A program made the translations under genes and the position numbers. Of a stretch of 64,000 bases of DNA, positions 27,953-36,992 are shown in pieces. Source of the stretch: Cyclobacterium marinum DSM 745 (GTDB lineage: Bacteria; Bacteroidota; Bacteroidia; Cytophagales; Cyclobacteriaceae); the NCBI RefSeq assembly GCF_000222485.1, contig NC_015914.1, positions 5,500,001 to 5,564,000 of the forward strand, given 5' to 3'. Each line of letters starts with the position of its first letter. The stretch's first letter is position 1. The notes beneath the pieces are model-generated. The model was not told the origin of the DNA. It did not search any database and saw nothing but the letters and a program-made list of their open reading frames with translations.

Positions 27953-28873
27953 TTATGATTTTTTATCAAAAAAAATCTCTACAGCTTTCCAGACAATGTT
28001 TGGGTCCTTTAAAAAAAGTTGGTGGTCGCCACCGTTGATGGTCAGAAACTTCGAATTTAAAATGGTATCGGCCAATTTAATCGCATTATCCATGGGCGCA
28101 GTCGTATCTTGATTCCCGTGGATAAAAACAACTTTTTTGTCTCCGATTTTTCTGACAATGGCATATAGGTCCGTTTCTAGGATTATTTCGTTCAACGAAT
28201 TATTATAACTCTGCCAATTATGTTTTTTAGCGTCTGCAAATACTTCATCTGACAGGTTATCTGGCTTGAATGGTCGGGTCATAAAAATGGGATGCAGCAA
28301 ACAGAGGTATTTGGAATATTTGTTTGTCGCAAGTCTGTCGAAAAGTGAATGTTTTGACATTATTTTCTTGAACTCGTCCATATTTTTGTACACAGGGGTG
28401 CCTATCGTTATTGCACCTTTAAACCAATCGGGGTGCTTTGCAAGAAGCGCTAATGCTATCACAGTACCCATGGAGTGTGCGACAAGCACTGTTTTGCTGC
28501 GATCAAAACCTTCCCTTGAAATAGTTGCCTCCAAAGCGCCCACCTGCATCTCCAGTCTATAATCGCTATTGGGCTTGGGGGAGTCGCCAAAACCAAGCAA
28601 GTCGACCAATAAAATTTTATGCGTGTTCGTAATGGCATCCAAATCCCTTTTCCAATAGTTTTTAGAGCCTGTTAGGCCATGGATAAAGACGAGGTTCTTT
28701 TCCCCCGACCCTAATATTTCAAAATTCGAGGGCATGGCCTCAAAAGTATAGGGTGGTGCCAGTACTACCTGGAGATATTGATAACCGGCAATTATAGCTA
28801 TCGGAAGCACTACTAATATTAAGATGCCCAATGTCATTTTAAAAATTTTATATCCCCGTTTTTGTGTATTCAT
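27953..28873 (-). CDS. Alpha/beta hydrolase, membrane-anchored
   Basis: The 306-aa protein has one N-terminal TM helix (about residues 12-34), then an alpha/beta-hydrolase fold with oxyanion-type VFIHGLTGS, the nucleophile elbow VAHSMGTVIAL (Ser in AHSMG), FIHGNQDTTAPM with the acid residue, and the His in NGGDHQLFL. Substrate is unknown. The TM anchor suggests the domain faces the periplasm or the membrane surface. It is 4 bp after the DUF3347 lipoprotein and 20 bp before the glucan phosphorylase, in the same transcription unit. Confidence 0.85.
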   Translation of the reverse strand: MNTQKRGYKIFKMTLGILILVVLPIAIIAGYQYLQVVLAPPYTFEAMPSNFEILGSGEKNLVFIHGLTGSKNYWKRDLDAITNTHKILLVDLLGFGDSPKPNSDYRLEMQVGALEATISREGFDRSKTVLVAHSMGTVIALALLAKHPDWFKGAITIGTPVYKNMDEFKKIMSKHSLFDRLATNKYSKYLCLLHPIFMTRPFKPDNLSDEVFADAKKHNWQSYNNSLNEIILETDLYAIVRKIGDKKVVFIHGNQDTTAPMDNAIKLADTILNSKFLTINGGDHQLFLKDPNIVWKAVEIFFDKKS

Positions 28874-28877
28874 ATCT

Positions 28878-29597
28878 TTATAGAACTTCTTCTATTTTAC
28901 CGCACTTCAACATTTTATCCCCATTATAGGGATTGCGAATTTCTTTATTTTCGGAAATCCAATAAGCTCCCTTGCCATCAAATGCCATGGGACAAAAAGC
29001 CGCATAAAGCGCCATCTTGTCTTTCAGATCAAAACTTTTGACAGTACAGTAGACCACTTCGGAAATATGGCTGAAGTAAGAGCGTTTTTCTTCTAGGCTT
29101 GTAACATGCCGTAGTTCCTTTAGTTTTCCGGTGTACAGCTTGCTATGTTGATCCCACGCTACCAATCCGTCTTCCTTTAGGCTATTTGCCACCACGTCAG
29201 CTACCTTTTGTTCCATAGTGGCCGAGGCATCGTCAATTCTTTTAAGATCGCCCTTGACAAAGGCATCTTTAAGAAGGAGATAGGCCTGTACGACTTCTTG
29301 CAAATCGTCCTTGGTGCTTTTCTCCGGCTGAAATGGATTTTCTAGGATGATAATGTCCTGATGGGCAAAATTGTCCTTTAATGATTTATGTTGGGCATGC
29401 ATTCCACTGCCGGTATCCGTGTCGCCGTTTAAAACTTCCTTCGATGATTGGCCCGTATTGCTTTCAACATCCATTTCTTCATGGCTTTGCATCTCAGGGG
29501 TTGAATTCCTATTTGTCTTATTTTCATTTTTGCACGCCACGAGTATTAAAAAAAGCAGCAATGCCAATAGGCTAAAAATTGTTTTTTTCGTTTTCAT
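28878..29597 (-). CDS. DUF3347 lipoprotein
   Basis: This 239-aa protein is a predicted lipoprotein (hydrophobic 9-20, lipobox ending at Cys22). After a Ser/Glu/His-rich linker comes a DUF3347 domain, ending with the characteristic FCPMAFDGKGAYWIS, RNPYNGDKMLKCG and an acidic tail. DUF3347 domains recur with copper/RND efflux in Bacteroidota; the conserved Cys-Pro-Met and Met-Leu-x-Cys elements could ligate copper. Here it is inside the glucan-use unit rather than a metal operon. Two more DUF3347 domains are in the window, at 60525-61052 and at the end of the CusB-like protein. Confidence 0.85.
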   Translation of the reverse strand: MKTKKTIFSLLALLLFLILVACKNENKTNRNSTPEMQSHEEMDVESNTGQSSKEVLNGDTDTGSGMHAQHKSLKDNFAHQDIIILENPFQPEKSTKDDLQEVVQAYLLLKDAFVKGDLKRIDDASATMEQKVADVVANSLKEDGLVAWDQHSKLYTGKLKELRHVTSLEEKRSYFSHISEVVYCTVKSFDLKDKMALYAAFCPMAFDGKGAYWISENKEIRNPYNGDKMLKCGKIEEVL

Positions 29598-29607
29598 TTA
29601 TTCTTGT

Positions 29608-31296
29608 TTAACTGTTTTTGAATATCAAAAACTCCATGGGTTTTAACTTTACCTTGATAAAAAGGCGGCCATCTTGTTGATCTATATTTTTTTCGATCGG
29701 GATTTTTTTCGTGTTGCCATAGATGCATTCCATACGAATAACCTCTTTATTGATAATGCTATCGACCACTATATATTCCTCTTTGGTATCCTTTGGGGAA
29801 GAATTATAGACTATAAGAATTTCTCCCTGATACAGGATCCTTGAAAATGCCAAAAGACATTCCTCACAATTGGGAAATTGAAAATCAAGTCCGTTTTCTG
29901 AAGTTTCCCTGAAATACATCCTGCCGAACTTTAAAATGGCTTCCTTTTGTCTAAGATGCGCCAAGACCGCAATGTTCTTGTATATCCATGATTCTTGGTT
30001 CAATACGTTTGTCTCCTTATCATCAGGATCGAACATTCCTTCCCTAATATATCGGTCATCCATGCCGTTGCCTTCAAAACCTTGTTCAGTACCGTAATAA
30101 ATACATGGAGCGCCTAGGGCACAAATAAGAAAGCCCATGCCCGCAACAATTTGTTCAGGAGTAGCATTATGGCCAAAGCGGTGTTTAAAGTCCATTCCTA
30201 CTTGATCATGATCATCGATATAGGTGACCAGGAAATCCCCATACTCACCGCGGCTTAGGGCATTCCTTTGTAAGTCCGAATACCGCTGTATCAATTTATT
30301 CGGGGAAGAATTTCCCTTTATCACTTCTGCAAGAACACTGTGCAACGGATGATCTAAAATGGAATCGAGCCCATAATATACATTCCGATCCTCCGGCAGC
30401 ATTTTGGGGCCTATATACGGATTGCCCATCTCATCATTACCGATAATTTCGCCAAACAAAAAGAAGTTTCTCTTTCCCAGCGAATAGGCATATTCCCTTA
30501 TATTAGAACAAAAACGGCTGATATCGCCACCTTTCATATGTTTGACGGCATCCAAACGAAAACCGTCCACATCCGTCTCACGTATCCAGTAACAATGTAT
30601 CTTTGCCAATATCGCCTGTAAATCTTCACTAGCAGGGGAACCATCGTTCCTAAATGTTTTTAAGGTACAGAAGTCTCCTTCTTGGGTCTCGGGATACGCA
30701 TCGAAATTCCTGATCTGCCCTTTTCGGTTATAAACCTCCTGATCTTTGAGTTCGACTGGAAGCGGCCTGTCTTTCTCGCGCCAACTTCCCAGTGGAAACC
30801 GTTGCCCTTCCGCATAGAAATAGTCGTAATCAAAGGGATAGGACCAATTATCTCCCGAATGGTGCAGAACGATATCCAAAAACACCCGTATATCCAGCGC
30901 GTGGGCTTTGTCCACCAGTTGTTCCAGTTCTTCCTTGGTACCCCAGCGTTTGTCAACATCCATATAATTCTGTATGGCGTAGCCATGGTAGGATCCAGGA
31001 TTATTTTCAAACACAGGACTCAGCCAAAGGGCAGTACAACCCAAATTTTTTATATAATCGATGTTGTTTATGATGCCCTTAATGGTGCCCCCAAAGGGCT
31101 TTTGCAGTTGATCTTCATTACCGAAACCTGGATGACGGATATCGAAATTCTTCGAATGTCGCGCCTCGCTATCATGAAACCGGTCGACCATCAGAAAATA
31201 AATGATTTCCTCTCGCCATTCCCTGTGACAGTTTACCCAGTAGGCCTTACCCGGTTTCGGGGAAAGATCTATTTCGTTGATCGATTTTATCATCAT
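29608..31296 (-). CDS. Alpha-amylase family glycosidase (GH13)
   Basis: This 562-aa cytosolic (no signal peptide) GH13 enzyme has the four conserved regions: DIVLHHS (141-147), GFRLDAVKH with nucleophile Asp249, FGEI with acid Glu283, and TYIDDHD with the transition-state Asp (about 356-361). A beta-sandwich C-terminal domain follows. Hydrolysis or rearrangement of alpha-glucans is likely. It lies 31 bp after the dicarboxylate symporter and 10 bp before the DUF3347 lipoprotein. With glgP it would break down stored or imported glucan. Confidence 0.92.
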   Translation of the reverse strand: MMIKSINEIDLSPKPGKAYWVNCHREWREEIIYFLMVDRFHDSEARHSKNFDIRHPGFGNEDQLQKPFGGTIKGIINNIDYIKNLGCTALWLSPVFENNPGSYHGYAIQNYMDVDKRWGTKEELEQLVDKAHALDIRVFLDIVLHHSGDNWSYPFDYDYFYAEGQRFPLGSWREKDRPLPVELKDQEVYNRKGQIRNFDAYPETQEGDFCTLKTFRNDGSPASEDLQAILAKIHCYWIRETDVDGFRLDAVKHMKGGDISRFCSNIREYAYSLGKRNFFLFGEIIGNDEMGNPYIGPKMLPEDRNVYYGLDSILDHPLHSVLAEVIKGNSSPNKLIQRYSDLQRNALSRGEYGDFLVTYIDDHDQVGMDFKHRFGHNATPEQIVAGMGFLICALGAPCIYYGTEQGFEGNGMDDRYIREGMFDPDDKETNVLNQESWIYKNIAVLAHLRQKEAILKFGRMYFRETSENGLDFQFPNCEECLLAFSRILYQGEILIVYNSSPKDTKEEYIVVDSIINKEVIRMECIYGNTKKIPIEKNIDQQDGRLFIKVKLKPMEFLIFKNS

Positions 31297-31327
31297 CCAG
31301 TTCTTTATACATTTAAACAGTGAAATA

Positions 31328-32677
31328 TTACGTATTTGCTTTTATACCACTCTCTTTAGTTCCTTCCATTTCATTCCCATAAAAACGATTGAAAACCATA
31401 CAGGCTGTTAGGTCACCGGTAACATTGACTGCTGTTCGGAACATCCCAAGCAAGCGCTCAACTCCTATTATTATGATAACTCCTTCGGCGGGAATTCCTG
31501 CGCTGGATAGCACCGAAGCCAAAATTACAACGCCACCTCCCGGTATGGCAGGGGTTCCAATGGAAGCCGCAACTATGGTAACAATGACCAAAACAATATT
31601 TAGGAGGCCCATTTCAAGTCCATAAGCCTGTGCTATGAACAAAGTCGTTATGGTCTGATAGAGTGCCGTCCCATCCATATTCACAGTAGCCCCAATTGGA
31701 ATTATAAAATTACTTATAGTGGCATCCACTTTGAGTTCTTCCTCTGCAGTTTTTAGCGACAAGGGCATAACTGCCGCCGAGCTTGTTGTAGAGAATGCCA
31801 ATAGCTGGACATCAGTGATTTTACGTAAAAATTTAAGAGGGTTGCTCCGGCCAAGTATGCTTACCACTGCAAGGTAAAAACCGATCAACATTAACAAACC
31901 TATAAGCACCACAAGTACATAAAAGCCCAAACTTGAAAGGGAGTTTAGCCCAATGCTCGAAGTTAGCTGTGCCATTAAACCGAATACGGCGATCGGAACC
32001 AATAACATGGCCCATTTGACCACCGTCATACAGATTTCCTGAATGGCCCCTAAGAGTAACTTTACCGGTTTGAGCAGGTCGTCGGTAAGCGATAACACGG
32101 CAACACCTATTATAATGGTGAAAATAACGATACTCAACATATCACCGCTTACCATTGATGCCAATGGGTTTTCGGGTAGTAAATCCGTTATCGCATTCGG
32201 AATATCGTTTATTCCAAAGGAAAGTTCAGTACTTTTGGCGGTATCGGCCAATGCATTTGCATGATCGACCTCCGCCTGTTGGTGCAGAAACTTTCCCGGT
32301 CTAAAAAGTAACGCCAGTAGGGTGCCTATTGTAACTGAAATAATTGTTGTTGAAATAAAATATAAGAGTACCCCGCCGCCCAATCTTTTCAGATTTTCTT
32401 TATCGTTACTGGCGATGCCCGTAATGATCGAGGCCACGATCAAAGGAATCATGATCATCTGCACCAATTTAAGAAAGAGCATACCGGGTAGGGCCAACCA
32501 GTTCCCTAAAACATCGGCAGTGCTTTTATTGACCCAACCATTTTGAGGGCTTAACAATAAGCCAACACCAACTCCTAGAAACAAAGCAATGATAACCTTG
32601 AGCCACAGCCTATTTTCTACTAGTTTTCGCAGGTAGTGGTTTAGGGATTTTAATGATTTTATTTCCGTATCAAGCAT
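31328..32677 (-). CDS. Dicarboxylate/amino acid:cation symporter
   Basis: A 449-aa inner-membrane symporter of the DAACS family (GltP/DctA fold). It shows [15 protein letters not shown] (the serine-rich hairpin), [13 protein letters not shown] and the [17 protein letters not shown] hairpin. Likely substrates are glutamate, aspartate or C4-dicarboxylates with H+ or Na+. Its start overlaps the end of the aldolase remnant by 8 bp, which suggests it was once coupled to an intact fbaB gene. Confidence 0.92.
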   Translation of the reverse strand: MLDTEIKSLKSLNHYLRKLVENRLWLKVIIALFLGVGVGLLLSPQNGWVNKSTADVLGNWLALPGMLFLKLVQMIMIPLIVASIITGIASNDKENLKRLGGGVLLYFISTTIISVTIGTLLALLFRPGKFLHQQAEVDHANALADTAKSTELSFGINDIPNAITDLLPENPLASMVSGDMLSIVIFTIIIGVAVLSLTDDLLKPVKLLLGAIQEICMTVVKWAMLLVPIAVFGLMAQLTSSIGLNSLSSLGFYVLVVLIGLLMLIGFYLAVVSILGRSNPLKFLRKITDVQLLAFSTTSSAAVMPLSLKTAEEELKVDATISNFIIPIGATVNMDGTALYQTITTLFIAQAYGLEMGLLNIVLVIVTIVAASIGTPAIPGGGVVILASVLSSAGIPAEGVIIIIGVERLLGMFRTAVNVTGDLTACMVFNRFYGNEMEGTKESGIKANT

Positions 32678-33060
32678 TCTTATATCTGCATAAATCTATA
32701 GGGTGCTCTGTCGCCAGACTTTCATACATTGCATCGTCATATTCACCAAATTTTAGGGCTTTGAACCCATAATTTGTGGCTGGTAATTTCTGTTTGATGA
32801 TATCCGCCTGAATTGTGACCCCAAAGTGATTGGCCTGTCCCGTTAAATCCGCAGCGGTGTGATAGTCTTCCTTATCCGTTTTGAAAGCATCGTTATGGGT
32901 GTAGCACCACAAAATCGTGCCCATACCGAGGCCATGGGCTTCGGCAAAAACTCACAAAACCCCTCTTATCTGTCGATTACTTTCCATTAATCCAAAAGTT
33001 AAGGCCAACCCGTTACATCCTGCACCGAGGCCAGTTTTATAATATTTACCGGATCAAAAT
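32670..33060 (-). pseudogene. fbaB: Class I fructose-bisphosphate aldolase remnant
   Basis: The last 84 codons (32670-32924) are a clean C-terminus of a bacterial class I aldolase: [39 protein letters not shown] and a final [11 protein letters not shown]. Upstream, in broken frames, I can read DPVNIIKLA, then after a one-base shift GCNGLALTF and ESNRQI, then a TGA, and then [12 protein letters not shown]. The middle ~60 residues, including the Schiff-base lysine region, are missing. The remnant starts just after the stop of the first gap2 gene and ends inside the start of the symporter gene. It is inactive. Confidence 0.85.
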
Positions 33061-33067
33061 TATGTTG

Positions 33068-34096
33068 CTATTGATTAATACCTAGACTTTTATTGGTCAT
33101 TGAGATGGATTTATTACCATCAGTCTCGATTCCTGTAAGTGCGCGAATGGCATCTATGGTCTCGGGGATTACAATCGCTTGGTTATCGACCACATAGGCG
33201 TAAAAAAGTTCATCGCCCACAACCTTTAGCATATCTTCCCAAAGGGCTACCTCGTACATATCACCCCAAGGTCTGCCCATATCCATGAACAATTCCTTGA
33301 TGGTGTTGTTAGATACCAAGCCTTGGTCATAGTGTATCAATTTGATTCGGCTCGAAGTTTTAAAGGCCTTGAGCACTTCTTCCTTAGACGCTTTTTTCTT
33401 TAACTTAACGGTCCAATAATGCATATGGCTAAGCGTTTCCGGTACCTTTACCGCCATGGTAATTACGTCCAGCTCTGGATCTACACTTTGAGCATCCGGT
33501 CCCTGATGACTGGGAATGTCTTTTTCCGGTACCATCGTATTCATAATACCGCCGAGGTGGCTTTCCCAAGGGTCGGTAGCTCTGCGTAGCAAAGTTCCGC
33601 GAGCATTTTCTAACAAATCTGCTTTTTTGAGAGCAGTGAGTGAACGTAAAATGGAGGTTGTATTGCAAGAAACTACCCGTGTGCTCTCTCGATTTAAACC
33701 TGAAGCATAATTATTTTCTGCACTAAATGAATGGCCTGTGGTTTCATGCTTTTCACCTCCTTGAAGAATAAATTTGATTTTACGTGCTTTATATGTCTCC
33801 ACGTTTTTAGCTGCAACCTTCTTTGGTGTGCAATCAACTACCAGATCACTAATATCCAATAGCTCGCCCATGCCACCTGCCAGAGGAATTCCCACCTGCT
33901 CCATACTAACTTTTGCCTCATCAGAAGCAGCATAAACCAGATACCCCTTCTTTACAGCAGTTTGTATCCTCCAATCACTAATTACATCACATACTCCGAC
34001 TAATTCCATGTCATTTTGCAGTGCGATGGCATCCGCCACTCTTTTGCCGATTACGCCATATCCTATAAGTGCTATTTTCTTTTTCATCTTATCCAT
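33068..34096 (-). CDS. Type II (archaeal-type) glyceraldehyde-3-phosphate dehydrogenase, copy 1
   Basis: The 342-aa enzyme oxidises glyceraldehyde 3-phosphate to 1,3-bisphosphoglycerate with NAD(P). It has an N-terminal Rossmann IGYGVIGKRVADA (11-23), DCTPKK (88-93) and the catalytic VSCNTTS with Cys144. This is the form typical of Archaea, not the usual bacterial GapA. The start could be the ATG at 34096 or the one 9 bp later (M4). A paralogue is at 35294-36322. The fbaB remnant follows it directly. A TGTATGA-type motif lies 65 bp upstream. Catabolic use fits the neighbouring genes. Confidence 0.9.
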   Translation of the reverse strand: MDKMKKKIALIGYGVIGKRVADAIALQNDMELVGVCDVISDWRIQTAVKKGYLVYAASDEAKVSMEQVGIPLAGGMGELLDISDLVVDCTPKKVAAKNVETYKARKIKFILQGGEKHETTGHSFSAENNYASGLNRESTRVVSCNTTSILRSLTALKKADLLENARGTLLRRATDPWESHLGGIMNTMVPEKDIPSHQGPDAQSVDPELDVITMAVKVPETLSHMHYWTVKLKKKASKEEVLKAFKTSSRIKLIHYDQGLVSNNTIKELFMDMGRPWGDMYEVALWEDMLKVVGDELFYAYVVDNQAIVIPETIDAIRALTGIETDGNKSISMTNKSLGINQ

Positions 34097-34160
34097 TGTC
34101 TATTATTTTATTTCATATCCAAAGTTAAAAATACAGCTTTGGCTTTCGTTATGGAATTAT

Positions 34161-34180
34161 GTCTAAGATGTATGAAATTG
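34161..34180 (-). promoter_or_regulatory. Candidate operator, TGTATGA-type motif, upstream of gap2 copy 1
   Basis: The plus strand reads GTCTAAGATGTATGAAATTG. It shares GNCT, GATGTATGA and the following A/T bases with the stronger sites at 42828 and 44311. It is 65 bp upstream of the gap2 start, nearly the same distance as at the ATP-cone operon. Confidence 0.4.
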
Positions 34181-34205
34181 TAGAGTTGATCTAAATATTG
34201 AAGAT

Positions 34206-34229
34206 GAATAGATTAGTTATAATCTATTC
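34206..34229. repeat. 10-bp inverted repeat, possible operator
   Basis: The arms GAATAGATTA and TAATCTATTC are separated by a 4-base loop (GTTA). It lies in the divergent promoter region, 110 bp from gap2 and 195 bp from the small plus-strand gene. The symmetric, AT-rich structure fits a dimeric repressor site, though no such regulator is nearby. Confidence 0.45.
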
Positions 34230-34423
34230 TATGGATAATCCATCGCTTTAGATTATATAGTTGCTTTAAGACATAAGTGCTGCAATCCAAAAATTTCAAC
34301 TTATATATCAATTATTTTGGAAATTATTTCATACATTTTAAACAATATCTTATACCTACCTCTTAGGCTCACTTCCGTATACTATAACAAAGGAATTAAT
34401 TTAAAAAACTAAACATTTTCATT

Positions 34424-34678
34424 ATGGAAAAAGATGTGTTAATTAAAGAGATAAAGGATAATGCATTTGCAAAAGATCAGTTATTAGAGTTATTGGAAGA
34501 CAATGATGAATTGATGCTTGAAATACTGGAAACAATACTTGACGTAAGTGATCGAGATCTTGTTTTTAGGGAAAAAGTTCTTGACAAAATTTTCGAAACT
34601 TCGTATTTATCAAGACAATTGGAAAGAGAAAGAAGACCTAAAGAAAATGGCCATGGGAGCTGCTGCAAAAGCATGTAG
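34424..34678 (+). CDS. Small acidic protein of unknown function
   Basis: The only non-transposase gene I call on the plus strand. Its 84 residues are strongly helical and acidic (LLELLEDNDELMLEILETI), with a basic, short C-terminus ending GHGSCCKSM. No family is recognised. The composition and a downstream hairpin support a real gene. It is divergent from gap2 copy 1 and stands alone. The CC pair could bind a metal or form a disulfide; this is a guess. Confidence 0.55.
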   Translation: MEKDVLIKEIKDNAFAKDQLLELLEDNDELMLEILETILDVSDRDLVFREKVLDKIFETSYLSRQLERERRPKENGHGSCCKSM

Positions 34679-34747
34679 TTGCCAATGATTTAAGCCTTTC
34701 ACGGCTAGTAAACCAATATTCTAGAGAATCCATCTTTTAAAAAAAAG

Positions 34748-34787
34748 CCCTGTTGGTACTATTTTTTTAAGTAACTGACAGGGTTTT
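34748..34787 (+). terminator. Probable intrinsic terminator of the small plus-strand gene
   Basis: CCCTGT (34748-34753) pairs with ACAGGG (34778-34783), followed by TTTT; an A-run before the left arm extends the stem with a one-base bulge. The loop is long (24 bases). It lies 70 bp after the stop of the 84-aa gene. Confidence 0.45.
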
Positions 34788-35293
34788 ACCGCTTTATAAT
34801 TGAGGTATGAATATTATTAAGGTTAAAAAGTTTAAATAAGACCAGTACAAAACATATACCAACAGAGAAAGAAGCCTCCCCTTCCACTAAGTGTTCCTAC
34901 TACTCTATAATTTTTTGACTAAATCCCTTCAGACAGTATTGGATAGCATGTTTAAAGTCCTTTTAAATAAAGAAACACCTATAAACGCAGTCTCTAAAAC
35001 GGCATTCTGCCTTGCTCGCAAGAAGCTTGAATATATGTAACCAGAATTCAAAATCGTCCAAATTATTCGTTTATACATTCCTATTCCTTGAGTTAAAACG
35101 CATAGCCTTTAATTTGACAGTTTCTAAAGCTTATTATCCAAAAAAAAGCTTGTCAGAATCACCCATTAAAATTCAACGTATCAGCTCGAAAACTACCTGA
35201 AATTTGTTAATCAAAAAAACCAGGTGCTTTGAATACTTGTGAATTATTGATATTGTAAGGATAAATTTAATATTGTCACAATTTGTTATTTCA
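34788..35293. other. Intergenic stretch between the plus-strand gene and gap2 copy 2
   Basis: About 500 bp with no intact gene. A 62-codon plus-strand frame (35012-35200) lacks any recognisable feature. The only interpretable content is the short transposase-like remnant at 34891-35040. The rest is AT-rich and probably decayed DNA. Confidence 0.5.
34891..35040 (+). pseudogene. Possible transposase N-terminal remnant
   Basis: A 50-codon frame reads LDSMFKVLLNKETP followed by INAVSKTAFCLARKKLEYM and then a stop. The S(K/x)TAFCxARKKL pattern resembles the N-terminal DNA-binding part of IS4-type transposases. Nothing recognisable follows, and no element ends were found. It may be what is left of an insertion that accompanied duplication of the gap2 gene. 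Confidence 0.3.
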
Positions 35294-36322
35294 TCAGTTC
35301 ATTATGTCATTATTGATTCCCAAGCTCTGGTTTGTTTTTTTTATTGATTTTTCAGCATTTTCTTCGATTCCAGTTAAGGCCCTGATAGCATCTATGGTCT
35401 CAGGGATAACAATGGCTTGGTTATTTACCATGTAAGCACAATAAAGTCCTTTACCTTCTACCTTTAGTAAATCCTTCCAAATAGCCACTTCATACATATC
35501 TCCCCATGGTCTGCCCATATCGAGATACTTTTTTTTGATCGTATTATTGGAAACCAACCCATCATTATAGTTTATAAATGTGATCCTTGATGAGGATTGA
35601 AACGTTTCTATTATCTCTTTTTTTTCAACTTTTTTGGTAAGGCGTATATTCCAATAATGCATGTGGCTGTGATTTTTTGGTACTCTCACTGCCATCGTTA
35701 CTACATTCAATTCGGGATCTACGGTTTGGGCATCATGTCCCTGAAGGCTTGGAATTTTTTTTTCAGGTATAAGTGTATTCATGACTCCTCCTAAATGACT
35801 ATCCCATCGATCAGTAGATCTACGAAGTAAAATTCCGCTTGCATTTTTCAATAGTTTCACTTTTTTTAAAGCAGAAAGTGTTCTGATTATAGAGGTTGCG
35901 TTGCAGGACACAATCCTAGTACTTTCTCGGTTTAAAGCAGAACTGTAATTGCTTTCAGCGTTAAAAGAATGGTCTGTAGTCTCATGCTTCTCTCCCCCCT
36001 GAAGAATAAATTTGACTTTCATGGCTTTATAGATTTTCGCATTTTTAGTTGCTGTTTTTTTAGGTGTACAATCAACAACTAAATCAGCTTCATTTAAAAG
36101 GTCTTCCCTGTTACCAGATAGCGGAATTCCTGCATGTTCCATGTAAGATTTAGCTTCATTTGTGGCCGCATAAATAGCAAATCCTTTGTTTACCGCGGCT
36201 TTAATACGCCAATCGCTAATCACATCACAAACCCCAATCAATTCCATGTCATCTTGAAGTGCAGTGGCATCCGCTACTCTTTTGCCTATTACACCATATC
36301 CTAAAAGTGCTATTTTTTTCAT
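35294..36322 (-). CDS. Type II (archaeal-type) glyceraldehyde-3-phosphate dehydrogenase, copy 2
   Basis: The 342-aa paralogue of the gene at 33068 keeps the Rossmann motif LGYGVIGKRVADA (7-19), DCTPKK (84-89) and catalytic Cys140 in VSCNATS. It is clearly diverged from copy 1 over the whole length (for example K-rich substitutions and DDMELIGVCD versus NDMELVGVCD), so the duplication is not recent, or one copy was acquired separately. All catalytic features look intact, so two enzymes, perhaps with different coenzyme use or regulation, are likely. The C-terminus has an extra NDIMN tail. Confidence 0.9.
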   Translation of the reverse strand: MKKIALLGYGVIGKRVADATALQDDMELIGVCDVISDWRIKAAVNKGFAIYAATNEAKSYMEHAGIPLSGNREDLLNEADLVVDCTPKKTATKNAKIYKAMKVKFILQGGEKHETTDHSFNAESNYSSALNRESTRIVSCNATSIIRTLSALKKVKLLKNASGILLRRSTDRWDSHLGGVMNTLIPEKKIPSLQGHDAQTVDPELNVVTMAVRVPKNHSHMHYWNIRLTKKVEKKEIIETFQSSSRITFINYNDGLVSNNTIKKKYLDMGRPWGDMYEVAIWKDLLKVEGKGLYCAYMVNNQAIVIPETIDAIRALTGIEENAEKSIKKTNQSLGINNDIMN

Positions 36323-36425
36323 GGGTCTATAATAAATTTTAATTTATCACTTGTTATTTTGGGTTAGAAACGCTCACTTGATTGGTGATAAAATGGGTTC
36401 CGAATTCCCAAGGTGAATTTCATCA

Positions 36426-36986
36426 CTATTGAGATTTATTTGAGTTTTGAATATTTTTCAGATTTGAAAAACCGAATACCACCACTACAAAACTTTGACC
36501 TATCTCCATTAATACTAAAATTTTGGCAGGAGAAGTAACAGGGACAATATCGCCATAACCAATGGTCGCAAATGTTACCACGCTGAAATAAAACGTCTCG
36601 AATAAATACTCGAAGTAATTGAAGCTTTCAAAAGGTTTAAAGCCCTTAAAAGAAGATGGATTGGCAGCGACCAGACAGGTAAAGTCTGCAGCATAGGAGA
36701 AAATAATGAGCATAACCAGCAGCCCGAAAATCCAGAGAAGTTGCCCGAAAGAATGACATTGTTTAATGGACTTATTGACCTGCCTGAAGGTGAAAAATGT
36801 AAAGTAACCGCTCTTAATAAAAGTGAGAAAGATAACAATATAAGGCACCCAACTTAGTGCATGATCTACAAACTGCATAAGATACACGTACACAAGCGCT
36901 ACTATCGCAACCAACAAAAGAGCCGGACGCATTCGTTTAAGCAGTTGTTTTAAGAAATTACCCGTGTTTATTTTATAAGTCATCAT
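36426..36986 (-). CDS. Potassium channel family protein (two-TM pore type)
   Basis: A 186-aa membrane protein with three or four hydrophobic segments and a canonical K+ selectivity filter, TIGYGD at 141-146, preceded by a pore helix and followed by a last TM helix. There is no cytosolic RCK domain. It starts 6 bp after nhaA ends, so K+ flux is probably produced together with Na+/H+ exchange to control pH, osmotic balance or membrane potential. Confidence 0.88.
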   Translation of the reverse strand: MMTYKINTGNFLKQLLKRMRPALLLVAIVALVYVYLMQFVDHALSWVPYIVIFLTFIKSGYFTFFTFRQVNKSIKQCHSFGQLLWIFGLLVMLIIFSYAADFTCLVAANPSSFKGFKPFESFNYFEYLFETFYFSVVTFATIGYGDIVPVTSPAKILVLMEIGQSFVVVVFGFSNLKNIQNSNKSQ

Positions 36987-36992
36987 GTATCG

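Larger units (their letters stand above)
34097..34423. other. 327-bp divergent intergenic region between gap2 copy 1 and a small plus-strand gene
   Basis: This AT-rich stretch separates two divergent genes. It contains the TGTATGA-type site at 34161-34180 and a 10-bp inverted repeat at 34206-34229. Otherwise I see no coding signal. Both promoters must be here. Confidence 0.55.

Noticed and set aside
35012..35200. 62-codon plus-strand frame
   Set aside because: It overlaps a decayed region and shows no protein-like feature.
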